64,000 nt of DNA from Candidatus Saccharimonadota bacterium (lineage in GTDB: Bacteria; Patescibacteriota; Saccharimonadia; Saccharimonadales; Saccharimonadaceae), in NCBI GenBank assembly GCA_905373835.1, contig CAJPUN010000003.1:1-64000 (forward strand), in the 5' to 3' direction. Shown here in pieces: positions 54,190 to 61,979 of this stretch (positions are counted from its first letter, which is position 1; each line of letters starts with the position of its first letter). Both the position numbers and the translations under genes were made by a program. The notes under the pieces were generated by a model that made no database searches, was not told where the DNA came from, and was given only the letters and a program-made list of their open reading frames with translations.

Positions 54190-56010
54190 ATGGCTCACCA
54201 CGAAGAATCCGAAGAACGTGATCAACGACACTCAATACGCGACGCAATGGTACTGGAGCGAGTAACGTCGCCACATGCGTTTCAGCAGCTCCTTTCGTTG
54301 GCGGAAGAAGTGTGTCTTTCTCGACCACTTCCACCAGTTGAGGTGTTGTCAGACATGGATGAAGCGCAGCAGGTCGTTGCTATGTATGGCGCACGAGGAC
54401 TAAGGGATGCGATTGAGATCACTTTGCGTGGCGAAATGACAAATCATGCGCCAAACGCCTCGACATTGGCTGATAGCATGACGGTTCGCTACCCAGAAGC
54501 AACTGGATACGAACAAGACTCACAGATGCTTGCACAGATAGAAGCATTTGGCGCGGCACTCCTTGATGAATCATATAAAACACTCGGTGATGATGCTGAT
54601 GAAATGCGCGATAAATTCATGCACGCTCAAACCTACGAAGAGAAAGATGAGGTCTTTGTTTGGCTACAAACAAGGATTGCTAAGATGACCAAAGGCGCTA
54701 TAGAAGAAACTGAAGATGATGATATTGATTCACTCATTTATCACCCAGCACGGCTCTCGCCAAAGTTTGTTGGCGCATATCCGGACATCAAACTTCCGCC
54801 AACCTGTCTTGGAGTGAGTATTATAGCGGCAAGTTTCTTCCGTGCAGCTGGCGCGCCAATTATGCACGCAGGAGTGATGCGCCGAGCATATGATGATGAC
54901 ATGTCAAGCATATCAGCTATGGCTTGGTATGCAGCAGAGGAAACAAAGCGTATTGCAGGTGATACTGCGCTCGGGCGGTCGCTGTTGCAGCGCGCAGAAC
55001 AGATAAACGAAGGGTTGAAGCAAAATGATATAAGATACCATGCCTCTACTCTTGTGCGTATTGGCGAAGGAGAATGGTGTCAGTTCGATCCAAATTATAA
55101 AGAAACAATACTATGGGATGGCTCTCAGGCTCAGGCACGTAATCTTGATAAAATTTATGATATATTACAAGATTTTCAACATGTGGCACCAAACCTCGAA
55201 ATCGCACTCTATAGTGGAAGCGCTTCACCCTTAAGTGTTTACGGCTATCATGGATATTATCACGACGAGACACAGCTCCACAAAGCACGCAATACAATCG
55301 AATCTCTCATGACTAATGCAGATCCTAAAACGGTGCGGCAGCAGCTTTGCAATGAGCTTGCTCATATTTATTTCGAACTATATAATCTCCCAGCTGAGCA
55401 ACCTATCCATGAGCAAACACTATTTTTTGATCTCAATGAAGCTAACGTCAAGCTTGCCCTAGAAGCTCCTGAAAATGATGAGCCAGAAGAAGAGTTACCG
55501 CGGACGCCCTTTGAAGGGATTGTGATGGAGCTGATTGATAAATATATTTTCTATGGCGATCCTATCGAAGAAGTACTAGAACGCTGCAAGCATGACACTG
55601 CCTATCGAACGCGACGAGCAGACGACGCTCTCTCGATCTTGTTTGCAGTGCGTGCAACAGGTATTAGCCCCATCAAGGATGTGCATCGCATGATTGAAGT
55701 TGGCAATGCAGAAATGCGGATTGGCTTTGCAGTGTTGAGTGATTTTGCATCGTATTTTGGGAGCGATCTCACAACAGGCTTTTGGCATAGCAACTGGCCA
55801 AGCCTTATTCCGGTTACTGAACGGCTTGATGATGCTCAAACTGATGGTGAAAAAGTATTAGCTATTCGAGCGCTGGCAACAGCCGCAGGCCGGTCTTTGA
55901 CATACCTAAGGGAATATGATAAGATGATGACTGATTTTGCTCAGGACGCCTTGAGAGGAGGTGAGATAGATGAGTATAATCAATCCCAAGAAGCTCGAGA
56001 GGCTTCTTAA
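54190..56010 (+). CDS. Transglutaminase-like (papain-fold) protein of unknown function
   Basis: The 606-residue soluble protein's central part fits a transglutaminase-like core: PPTCLGVSIIAASFFRAAGAP with C206 at a helix start, YHASTLV with H284, and WCQFDPNY with D300, in the Cys-His-Asp order of papain-like and transglutaminase folds. The flanking N-terminal (1-190) and C-terminal (340-606) parts are helical and acidic and match nothing I know. The family assignment is inferred from the triad and hydrophobic pattern only. TATAAT at 54174-54179 is ten bases from the ATG. The 3' end overlaps a hairpin chain. Confidence 0.7.
   Translation: MAHHEESEERDQRHSIRDAMVLERVTSPHAFQQLLSLAEEVCLSRPLPPVEVLSDMDEAQQVVAMYGARGLRDAIEITLRGEMTNHAPNASTLADSMTVRYPEATGYEQDSQMLAQIEAFGAALLDESYKTLGDDADEMRDKFMHAQTYEEKDEVFVWLQTRIAKMTKGAIEETEDDDIDSLIYHPARLSPKFVGAYPDIKLPPTCLGVSIIAASFFRAAGAPIMHAGVMRRAYDDDMSSISAMAWYAAEETKRIAGDTALGRSLLQRAEQINEGLKQNDIRYHASTLVRIGEGEWCQFDPNYKETILWDGSQAQARNLDKIYDILQDFQHVAPNLEIALYSGSASPLSVYGYHGYYHDETQLHKARNTIESLMTNADPKTVRQQLCNELAHIYFELYNLPAEQPIHEQTLFFDLNEANVKLALEAPENDEPEEELPRTPFEGIVMELIDKYIFYGDPIEEVLERCKHDTAYRTRRADDALSILFAVRATGISPIKDVHRMIEVGNAEMRIGFAVLSDFASYFGSDLTTGFWHSNWPSLIPVTERLDDAQTDGEKVLAIRALATAAGRSLTYLREYDKMMTDFAQDALRGGEIDEYNQSQEAREAS
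55951..55980 (+). promoter_or_regulatory. Promoter in front of the hairpin chain
   Basis: TTGAGA (55951-55956), an 18-bp spacer and TATAAT (55975-55980) lie inside the 3' end of the transglutaminase-like gene. Transcription would start at about 55,987, directly before the first hairpin. Confidence 0.55.
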
Positions 56011-56140
56011 TGATATTCCGGATCTCGACCCCGAGATCCGGAAGCAGGTCGAGGAGGCTAACAAATCTCCTCGACCAAAGCGATGGGGATGGGGACATGG
56101 GTCCCCTACCCCTAAAATAGTCAAGGTTGATCCTCTCTAA
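55970..56140 (+). CDS. Possible 56-residue peptide encoded within the hairpin chain
   Basis: An ATG at 55970 with a GGAGG site 7 bases upstream (55958-55962) opens 56 codons ending TAA at 56140. It overlaps the previous gene by 41 bp in another frame. The peptide has an amphipathic helix (PKKLERLLNDIPDLDPEIRK), then KRWGWGHGSP and a VKVDPL end. Its codons coincide with five perfect inverted repeats, so either RNA structure or coding is secondary. If the internal promoter is used, the RNA would lack this start codon. Confidence 0.4.
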   Translation: MSIINPKKLERLLNDIPDLDPEIRKQVEEANKSPRPKRWGWGHGSPTPKIVKVDPL

Positions 56141-56264
56141 GGATCAACCTTGACACCACCCAGCACTGTGTCTCAATATCCTGCTTTGGCAGTAGAGGTT
56201 GATTGATGCAGTGCTGGGCATCACCCTTGATTCCATCGATGACACCTGTTAGGGTGAGTGTTTT
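55987..56264 (+). ncRNA. Candidate noncoding RNA: chain of seven hairpins
   Basis: Consecutive inverted repeats fill the interval. H1 AAGAAGC/GCTTCTT (55988-56008). H2 a perfect 12-bp stem TTCCGGATCTCG with loop ACCC (56016-56043). H3 GGTCGAGGAG/CTCCTCGACC (56047-56076). H4 GGGGAC-ATGG-GTCCCC (56091-56106), extended by GGGG/CCCC. H5 a perfect 14-bp stem GTCAAGGTTGATCC with a 7-base loop (56120-56154). H6 CCCAGCACTG/CAGTGCTGGG (56159-56218) containing TCAAT/ATTGA and CTGC-TTTG-GCAG. H7 TCACCCT/AGGGTGA (56221-56257), then TTTT. No known RNA family was recognised. Confidence 0.55.
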
Positions 56265-56335
56265 ACAGGCTATCCACTAGCTTTTTTACCCACATTTTGC
56301 TATACTACATCGTAGCGTATATTGCTACGCAGATT

Positions 56336-57505
56336 ATGATACAGTCTATTCCATTTTTGAAATTTCTCTCGCCACGCAATCTTGCTATCGCTGGTATGGT
56401 TGCACTGGTTGGTGTTGGTCTATGGCGGATTCCGTCCGTCCATGCAGCGTCACGCCAGCCAGGTAGTGGCGAGCATATCATCACATTGCACGAAGGCACG
56501 GCCAAGCGCGGGTTCTACACCAAGGCAACTACCTTGCGTGATGCGTTGCGTGAGGCAAATGTGCGACTTGACGACAAAGACCGTACCGAGCCTGAGCTTG
56601 ATACACCACTAGAGAGCGCCTCGTACGAAGTAAATATCTATCGAGCGCGGCCAGTGGTGATTCGCGATGGCGGGGCAGATACGAAGCTTATTACCGCTTA
56701 TCGCACGGGCAAGCAGATTGCTGAGCAAGCGGGCATTCCGCTGCACGACGAAGACCAAGCGGTGCTGGCTCGCTCGCGCGATATCATTGCTGATGGGGCG
56801 GCAGAGGTGATGACAATCCGCCGCGCAACGCCCTTTACCCTTGTATTTTATGGCAAAACCATCCAGGCATACACGATGGAGAAGACGGTCGGTGCAATGC
56901 TCAAGGCTAAGAAAATTACCTTAGGTGCTGATGACACTCTCTCGGTGCCAGCGAGCGCACCATTGACGGCTGGCATGACGGTAGAACTCTGGCGTAATGG
57001 CAAGCAGACGGTGACGGTAGAGGAAGAAGTCGATTTCAAGACGGAGGAGATTAAGGATGCCGACCGCGAGCGTGGCAAAAAAGAAGTCAAGACCGAGGGC
57101 AAAAAAGGCAAGAAGGCCGTGACGTACGAGATTATTATGAAGAATGGCCGCGAAGAGTCGCGCAAGCAGCTCAGCAGTGTGGTGACGCAAGAGCCGGTCA
57201 ACCGGGTGGAGATCGTTGGGACGAAGAAGAAGTCGGTCGATACCACCTTTAGTGGTGATTTTGCAGGGGCACTAGCAAAACTACGTAGCTGCGAAGGGGG
57301 TTACACCTCCAACACTGGTAATGGTTACTACGGTGCGTACCAATTTGACATCAAGACCTGGGGTGGCTTTGGTGGCTATGCCAATGCAGCAGAAGCACCA
57401 CCAGAGGTCCAAGACCAAAAAGCCTGGGAAACGTACCAGCGTCGTGGCTGGCAACCCTGGCCAACCTGTAAGAATAAGATGGGGCTGCAAGACATCTACC
57501 GCTAG
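56336..57505 (+). CDS. Secreted DUF348/G5 protein with Rpf-like transglycosylase domain
   Basis: The 389-residue protein has a signal or anchor helix (about 14-36), tandem DUF348 ubiquitin-like domains (about 45-230), a G5 domain (about 230-300) and a C-terminal resuscitation-promoting-factor-like domain (LRSCEGGYTSNTGNGYYGAYQFDIKTWGGFGG). In Rpf the catalytic Glu is in the same CEGG position (E in SCEGG). This is RpfB-like architecture, otherwise typical of actinobacteria, and would cut peptidoglycan. TATACT (56301-56306) and TATATT (56319-56324) lie upstream. ATG 56336 is the most likely start. Followed 21 bp later by a paralogue. Confidence 0.88.
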   Translation: MIQSIPFLKFLSPRNLAIAGMVALVGVGLWRIPSVHAASRQPGSGEHIITLHEGTAKRGFYTKATTLRDALREANVRLDDKDRTEPELDTPLESASYEVNIYRARPVVIRDGGADTKLITAYRTGKQIAEQAGIPLHDEDQAVLARSRDIIADGAAEVMTIRRATPFTLVFYGKTIQAYTMEKTVGAMLKAKKITLGADDTLSVPASAPLTAGMTVELWRNGKQTVTVEEEVDFKTEEIKDADRERGKKEVKTEGKKGKKAVTYEIIMKNGREESRKQLSSVVTQEPVNRVEIVGTKKKSVDTTFSGDFAGALAKLRSCEGGYTSNTGNGYYGAYQFDIKTWGGFGGYANAAEAPPEVQDQKAWETYQRRGWQPWPTCKNKMGLQDIYR

Positions 57506-57526
57506 CAGCCTAGCTAAGAGAGTGAG

Positions 57527-58573
57527 ATGATTACGAAGAGCCTCTATCGTCTGTGGCAGCATCGTCAACCAATGATGGCCTGCCTGCTGGGGCTAAGTGT
57601 GGTGAGTGGCCTTGTCGTGGCAAGCTATGCCTCGGCTCAGAGCCCAGCAGCAGTGCCAGCTCGACTGGTTACTGTAGTAGAGAATGGTCGAGAGCGTGCT
57701 GTGTACTCGACTGCTTCGTCTGTGCGGGAGCTCATCGCTACCTCAGGTATGAAGATTGATGCCTCGCATGATTCCGTCTCGCCCCACCTTGATGCGTCGC
57801 TTGCGCAAGCAGCGCCAACAGTGACAATCCTGCGGGCTCGATTAGTCACTGTGATAGATGGCAAGAAGCGTTCGCGTGTGCTTACCGCAGCACGGGTCCC
57901 GCAGGATATTGCTAAGGCGGCTGGTGTGGTACTCTACCGCGAGGATAGAGTCAGCTTCCAGACACCTGGCAACATTGCACTGGATGGGCCAAGTGAGATG
58001 ATGACTATTCACCGCGCACCGATGCATATGGTGACGGCGGAGGAACCGATTGCATTTGCGACCGAGACGATTAAAGATAAGCAGCAGTTCATCGGTAGCA
58101 AAACAATCAAGCGAGCTGGCCAGCCAGGTATACGCCGCATGACCTATACGGTTGAGATGAAGGATGGCGCTGAAGTGCAACGCCGCTTGACAGCGCAAAC
58201 AGTGGTAAAGCAGCCGATTACGCAAGTAGAAGTAGTTGGAACGAAGCCCAAGAATCCATTGACGAAGAGCAAGGGCGCGCATCACTTTACTGACAGCAAA
58301 GGGGTAAGCCATCGCGAGACATACTACGATTTGCCGATGAACGTCGCCATGCGTAACTGTGGTGGCGGTACCTATACCATTCGCGATGATGGTGCTAAGG
58401 TCGATAAAGACGGCTATATCCTCGTGGCAGCGAATTATAGCAACTACCCACGCTGCTCGGTGGTTGAGACGAGCATGGGCCCAGGCAAAGTGTATGACAC
58501 TGGCAGCTTTGCCACCAAGCATCCGCATGGCTTCGACCTCGCGACGGATTGGACGAAGGCGGACGGGAAGTAG
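57527..58573 (+). CDS. Secreted DUF348/G5 protein with C-terminal 3D domain
   Basis: The 348-residue protein has a signal helix (about 16-37, ending ASYASAQS), DUF348 domains (about 45-165), a G5 domain (about 165-240) and a C-terminal 3D (double-psi barrel) domain with three spaced aspartates around GPGKVYDTGSF and HGFDLATDW. 3D domains occur in lytic transglycosylases such as MltA and in YabE-like proteins. GAGAGTGAG precedes the ATG. It probably arose by duplication with its upstream neighbour followed by swap of the catalytic end, and both are likely co-transcribed. Confidence 0.88.
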   Translation: MITKSLYRLWQHRQPMMACLLGLSVVSGLVVASYASAQSPAAVPARLVTVVENGRERAVYSTASSVRELIATSGMKIDASHDSVSPHLDASLAQAAPTVTILRARLVTVIDGKKRSRVLTAARVPQDIAKAAGVVLYREDRVSFQTPGNIALDGPSEMMTIHRAPMHMVTAEEPIAFATETIKDKQQFIGSKTIKRAGQPGIRRMTYTVEMKDGAEVQRRLTAQTVVKQPITQVEVVGTKPKNPLTKSKGAHHFTDSKGVSHRETYYDLPMNVAMRNCGGGTYTIRDDGAKVDKDGYILVAANYSNYPRCSVVETSMGPGKVYDTGSFATKHPHGFDLATDWTKADGK

Positions 58574-58600
58574 ATACTGTAATTTCTAGCAAACAGTTCG

Positions 58601-59575
58601 CTATTGTTGAGGAAATTTTGATATTATTTCTTTTTCTAATTCATGCGTGAGTAGGGTAACATCACGTATATACCTCAACATCTTGTGTAGTCTATCCCCA
58701 ATTAGATCCGGAGAGTATTGATGTGCGCCGTATACCTGAAAATTCTCAAGAGATATTCTAATGATTTCTATAATCTGCTGATCTGTTAGCCTGTCCAAAT
58801 ATTGTATTAGTTCAGCCAGAATCTCTCTTGACCGGTCGAAGTTGTGACTTTCTCTTAACTCATTAATGAGCAGATCTTGACGATAGTTTGGTTCATCTAA
58901 TTTAATTTCCGGGAATTCTTTCTTAAAAAATGAAGATAGATTTTTATAGAGTGTAATGGTCGACTTTTTTCTTTTCTCCCACTCCATAAGAAGGAACTGA
59001 CTCATTTTAGAGCTATCGAAAAAAGAAATCCAGTCTCCATCGTTTGTGATAAATATCAAATTTTCTCCGTCCGGTATAGCCTTGAGTAAATGTTCCCAAT
59101 GTAGTGCATCACCTAAACTGCCTTGTTTACCAGGAGGATCTCCGCGTGCAAATCTTTTTTGTGCGTTAGTATAAACCTCGTCAGATAAAGTAACTGGCTG
59201 ACAAAAGAGTGCGCCTACAAGACTATCTGCTTGTAATTTGTATCCTTTTGCATCATTAATTATTTTATCCCTAAGTGCTTCATAATCTTTCTTAAAGTCA
59301 TTAAATAATTGTTGCAATTGGTTTACCTCTTGAGAGTATTGAGAAGCAAGCCGTGGAATTGTAAAGTTAGGCAAATTAAACTGTGGGCTACCCAAAGTTT
59401 GTTTTATTTTTTTCTCTCGATTGCGATAGAACTCATTTCGTGTTTGGGTGTTTATGTACAGACTTAGTTTGCTTGATTTCTGCAAATCTACCAGAGCTTG
59501 TAGTCTCTTAATGTCGTCCTTACTGTAATCGTACAAATTTAAATAGATGTTGGTATCGATAAATATGTGTTTCAC
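58601..59575 (-). CDS. PIN-domain protein (DUF4935-like)
   Basis: The 324-residue protein has an N-terminal PIN-like nuclease domain with the acidic residues D7 (FIDTNIYLN), E48 (RNEFY), D156 (LGDALHW) and D179/D181 (ITNDGDW). This matches large PIN proteins of the DUF4935 group, some linked to defence. A helical C-terminal domain follows. The gene is clearly AT-richer than its neighbours, which suggests recent transfer. The start is GTG. TATAAG lies about 8 bases upstream on the minus strand. Confidence 0.75.
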   Translation of the reverse strand: MKHIFIDTNIYLNLYDYSKDDIKRLQALVDLQKSSKLSLYINTQTRNEFYRNREKKIKQTLGSPQFNLPNFTIPRLASQYSQEVNQLQQLFNDFKKDYEALRDKIINDAKGYKLQADSLVGALFCQPVTLSDEVYTNAQKRFARGDPPGKQGSLGDALHWEHLLKAIPDGENLIFITNDGDWISFFDSSKMSQFLLMEWEKRKKSTITLYKNLSSFFKKEFPEIKLDEPNYRQDLLINELRESHNFDRSREILAELIQYLDRLTDQQIIEIIRISLENFQVYGAHQYSPDLIGDRLHKMLRYIRDVTLLTHELEKEIISKFPQQ

Positions 59576-59663
59576 AGAATGCCCTTATAATCTTGATTCA
59601 ACATTAATCTTAACACAGATTGTTAATACGGTTTATATAGTTAATCCCTGGTATAATACAATC

Positions 59664-60455
59664 ATGGCATTACAAAACAAAAAATCCCTGGGGCAGCATT
59701 GGCTCAAAGACCCGGATATGCTAGCGGCGATTGCCGATACGGCAGCACTAACCCCTGACGATACAGTATTGGAGATTGGTCCTGGGCTTGGCACATTGAC
59801 AAGCCGGCTCCTGGCCCGAGCGGGCAGAGTAATCGCGGTAGAGTACGATGCCGACCTCGCGCGCAAGCTGCCAGGGCAATTCCCTGGCAAGCAGCTAACG
59901 GTGGTGCATGAGGATATTCTGCAGTTTGACCTTAGTCAGCTTCCTACTGGCTATGTCGTGGTAGCAAATGTGCCGTATTATATTACGAGCAAGATTGTCC
60001 AAAAGCTGCTGACAGCGGAGAATAAGCCGCGCCGTACAGTGCTGCTGGTGCAGAAGGAAGTAGCTGAGCGAATTGCTGCTGAGCCCGGTGCGATGAGCCT
60101 GCTGGGAGTGAGCGCTCAGCTCTATGCTGAGGCGACGCTTGGCCCAGTGGTACCACGCCAATTCTTTGTGCCACCGCCCAAGGTAGATTCGCAGGTAGTG
60201 GTGCTTGAGACGCGCACTCAGCCTCTCGTGTCGTCAGCGGACGAAAAGGACTTCTTCCGCGTGGTGCGGGCGGGCTTTGTAGCGAAGCGCAAGAAGCTGC
60301 GCAGTGCACTTGCGGCGGGCCTTGCACTAGATAAGACAGAAATCGAGACGATGCTGCAACACGCTGGTATATCGCCAGACTGGCGGGCAGAGGACGTGTC
60401 GATTGCCCAGTGGCTACAAATTATGAATGCTTGGCGACAGCACGGCAAGCTGTAA
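59664..60455 (+). CDS. rsmA: 16S rRNA dimethyladenosine transferase RsmA/KsgA
   Basis: The 263-residue methyltransferase has KSLGQHWLKD (the usual QNFL replaced by QHWL), LEIGPGLGTLT (SAM site), ANVPYYIT (catalytic NxPY) and QKEVAERI. It dimethylates two adjacent adenines near the 3' end of 16S rRNA. TATAAT at 59652-59657 is six bases before the ATG. Upstream in-frame codons are ignored. Its end overlaps the convergent gene by 35 bp. Confidence 0.95.
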   Translation: MALQNKKSLGQHWLKDPDMLAAIADTAALTPDDTVLEIGPGLGTLTSRLLARAGRVIAVEYDADLARKLPGQFPGKQLTVVHEDILQFDLSQLPTGYVVVANVPYYITSKIVQKLLTAENKPRRTVLLVQKEVAERIAAEPGAMSLLGVSAQLYAEATLGPVVPRQFFVPPPKVDSQVVVLETRTQPLVSSADEKDFFRVVRAGFVAKRKKLRSALAAGLALDKTEIETMLQHAGISPDWRAEDVSIAQWLQIMNAWRQHGKL

Positions 60456-61221
60456 TGAGTGTATGCTTGATAGAGTCAGTACGGGCAAAAATATAGCCTG
60501 GTGAATCTATTGTCCATGGTGAACCATCTAATGCGCACACAGCACAGCCGAGCTGTTGTGCAAGAAAAGAGCTTGCACAGACGTCCCAGGGGTTTGTTTG
60601 AATATTGATAATGCCATCGAGCCTTCCCAGAGCAACAAACAGGCTTGCAAGCGAACTATTGAGTGATAAAAGCATATAGTCTGTATGTTGCTGCAGGTAT
60701 GAAATAATCTGAATATGCTTTTGTTTCATGGCTAGTGGCAATTTGGCGGTCGTGCCAAGATCGACATCGATGGTTGTTCCAGGTAGCGCCGGAGTAGGAA
60801 CGAATGGTTGGTTACCTTCAAACACACCAGCACCAACTGACCAGTAATAGTTGCTGTCCATAAAGTTAATCACACAGCTTGCAACCAAGTGACCGTCGAT
60901 TGCAAGTGCAATATTAGTGCAGTACAGATAGATATGACGGCTAAGATTGTTCGTTCCGCATAATGGATCAATAATCCAGACACGTCCATTGCCTCTTGTA
61001 GTGTCTGCATGTTCTTCTTCACTGAGGATTTTATCGCTCGGAAAATATTGATGAATCGTTTTGACTATCTGCCGCTCAATGGCGATATCTAAGTCGGTCG
61101 TTGTATCATTGGGGTGTGCTTTGATGGTGTAGATATGATTGGCTTGATGAGTGGATTGATGTATTGCTAAAATCTCTGGTGCAATAACTGAAAAAAATGT
61201 TGCTTCACGATGAAATGACAT
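60421..61221 (-). CDS. Inositol monophosphatase family protein with altered metal site
   Basis: The 266-residue protein has the IMPase fold: LSEEE (E69, E70), WIIDP-LC-GTNN, and NPWDVCA (D213). The canonical WIIDPxDGTxN has two aspartates that bind metals. Here the first is D85 but the second is C88. It would be expected to act on inositol-1-phosphate, PAP or a related sugar phosphate, with reduced or changed metal use. TATACT (minus strand, 61234-61229) is seven bases from the ATG. Confidence 0.82.
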   Translation of the reverse strand: MSFHREATFFSVIAPEILAIHQSTHQANHIYTIKAHPNDTTTDLDIAIERQIVKTIHQYFPSDKILSEEEHADTTRGNGRVWIIDPLCGTNNLSRHIYLYCTNIALAIDGHLVASCVINFMDSNYYWSVGAGVFEGNQPFVPTPALPGTTIDVDLGTTAKLPLAMKQKHIQIISYLQQHTDYMLLSLNSSLASLFVALGRLDGIINIQTNPWDVCASSFLAQQLGCAVCALDGSPWTIDSPGYIFARTDSIKHTLITACRAVAKHS

Positions 61222-61235
61222 GATATATAGTATAT
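61222..61235. promoter_or_regulatory. Minimal divergent promoter with overlapping -10 elements
   Basis: Only 14 bp separate two divergent start codons. TATAGT (61226-61231) reads rightwards and TATACT (complement of 61229-61234) reads leftwards, sharing three bases. The leftward -10 is 7 bases and the rightward -10 is 4 bases from its ATG. Each -35 would fall inside the other gene. Confidence 0.5.
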
Positions 61236-61979
61236 ATGATTAGACAAGATCAGCCTACCTGCTTCCCACCAGAACTCCTCGTTAGCGTGTCGTCGCGTAG
61301 TGATGGCACAATGCTCAACCGCACGCTAGGTGAAACACATCACCCGCAGGTGGTGGCGCACCGACAGGTCTTTTGCCAGGCGAGTGGGGCTGCGTATGCA
61401 GACGTGGTGTATCAGCGGGTTGTCTATGGCGCAGGCCGCAGCTATGACCAGCTCTGCGAGGTCGATAGCGGCGCGACGACTCGCCACACTGCGGAGATGG
61501 TAGCGGACAGCCTCGTGACGCGCTCGCCTGGAGTGGGGTTGCTGTTGCCAGTAGCCGATTGCGTGGCGACGGTGCTGTATGATCCGGTGCAGCGGGTGCT
61601 CGCGCTATTGCACCTGGGGCGGCATTCGACACTCTCACCACTGCTTGTCCGGACAATTGATCGCCTCATCCACGAAGGCTCCCGGGCAGAGGATATCATT
61701 GTTTGGATGAGCCCGAGCGCGCAGCGGCAGAGCTATGTGATGCAGTATTTCGACCAAATGGCTGACTCAGCTTGGCGGCCCTTTTGCTCGCACGAAGCTG
61801 ATGGTATCCATCTTGACTTGCAGAGCTTTAATGCTGCTGCGTGCCAGCGCGCGGGCATTGCGCCGCGCAATATCCACATCTCGCCTGTCGATACAGTAAC
61901 AAGCCCCGACTACTTCTCGCACGCAGCGGGTGACACTGGTGGGCGGTTTGTGGTGCTAGCAATGATGCGAGAAGATTAA
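61236..61979 (+). CDS. PgeF/YfiH-like (polyphenol oxidase, laccase-domain) protein
   Basis: The 247-residue protein follows the PgeF layout: VADC (C109), LLHLGRH (H126, replacing HAGWRG), a YV...-like segment after SPSAQRQ, and the end DYFSHAAGDTGGRFVVLAMM. Known members hydrolyse nucleosides or edit peptidoglycan precursors. The first metal-site histidine, in the QVHG motif, appears to be replaced (QRVV, residues 60-63). Function is therefore uncertain. Confidence 0.75.
   Translation: MIRQDQPTCFPPELLVSVSSRSDGTMLNRTLGETHHPQVVAHRQVFCQASGAAYADVVYQRVVYGAGRSYDQLCEVDSGATTRHTAEMVADSLVTRSPGVGLLLPVADCVATVLYDPVQRVLALLHLGRHSTLSPLLVRTIDRLIHEGSRAEDIIVWMSPSAQRQSYVMQYFDQMADSAWRPFCSHEADGIHLDLQSFNAAACQRAGIAPRNIHISPVDTVTSPDYFSHAAGDTGGRFVVLAMMRED

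Noticed and set aside
55970..56140. Lasso-peptide precursor next to a leader-peptidase-like enzyme
   Set aside because: The peptide lacks the Thr before the core and a suitably spaced acidic ring residue, and no macrocyclase gene is adjacent.
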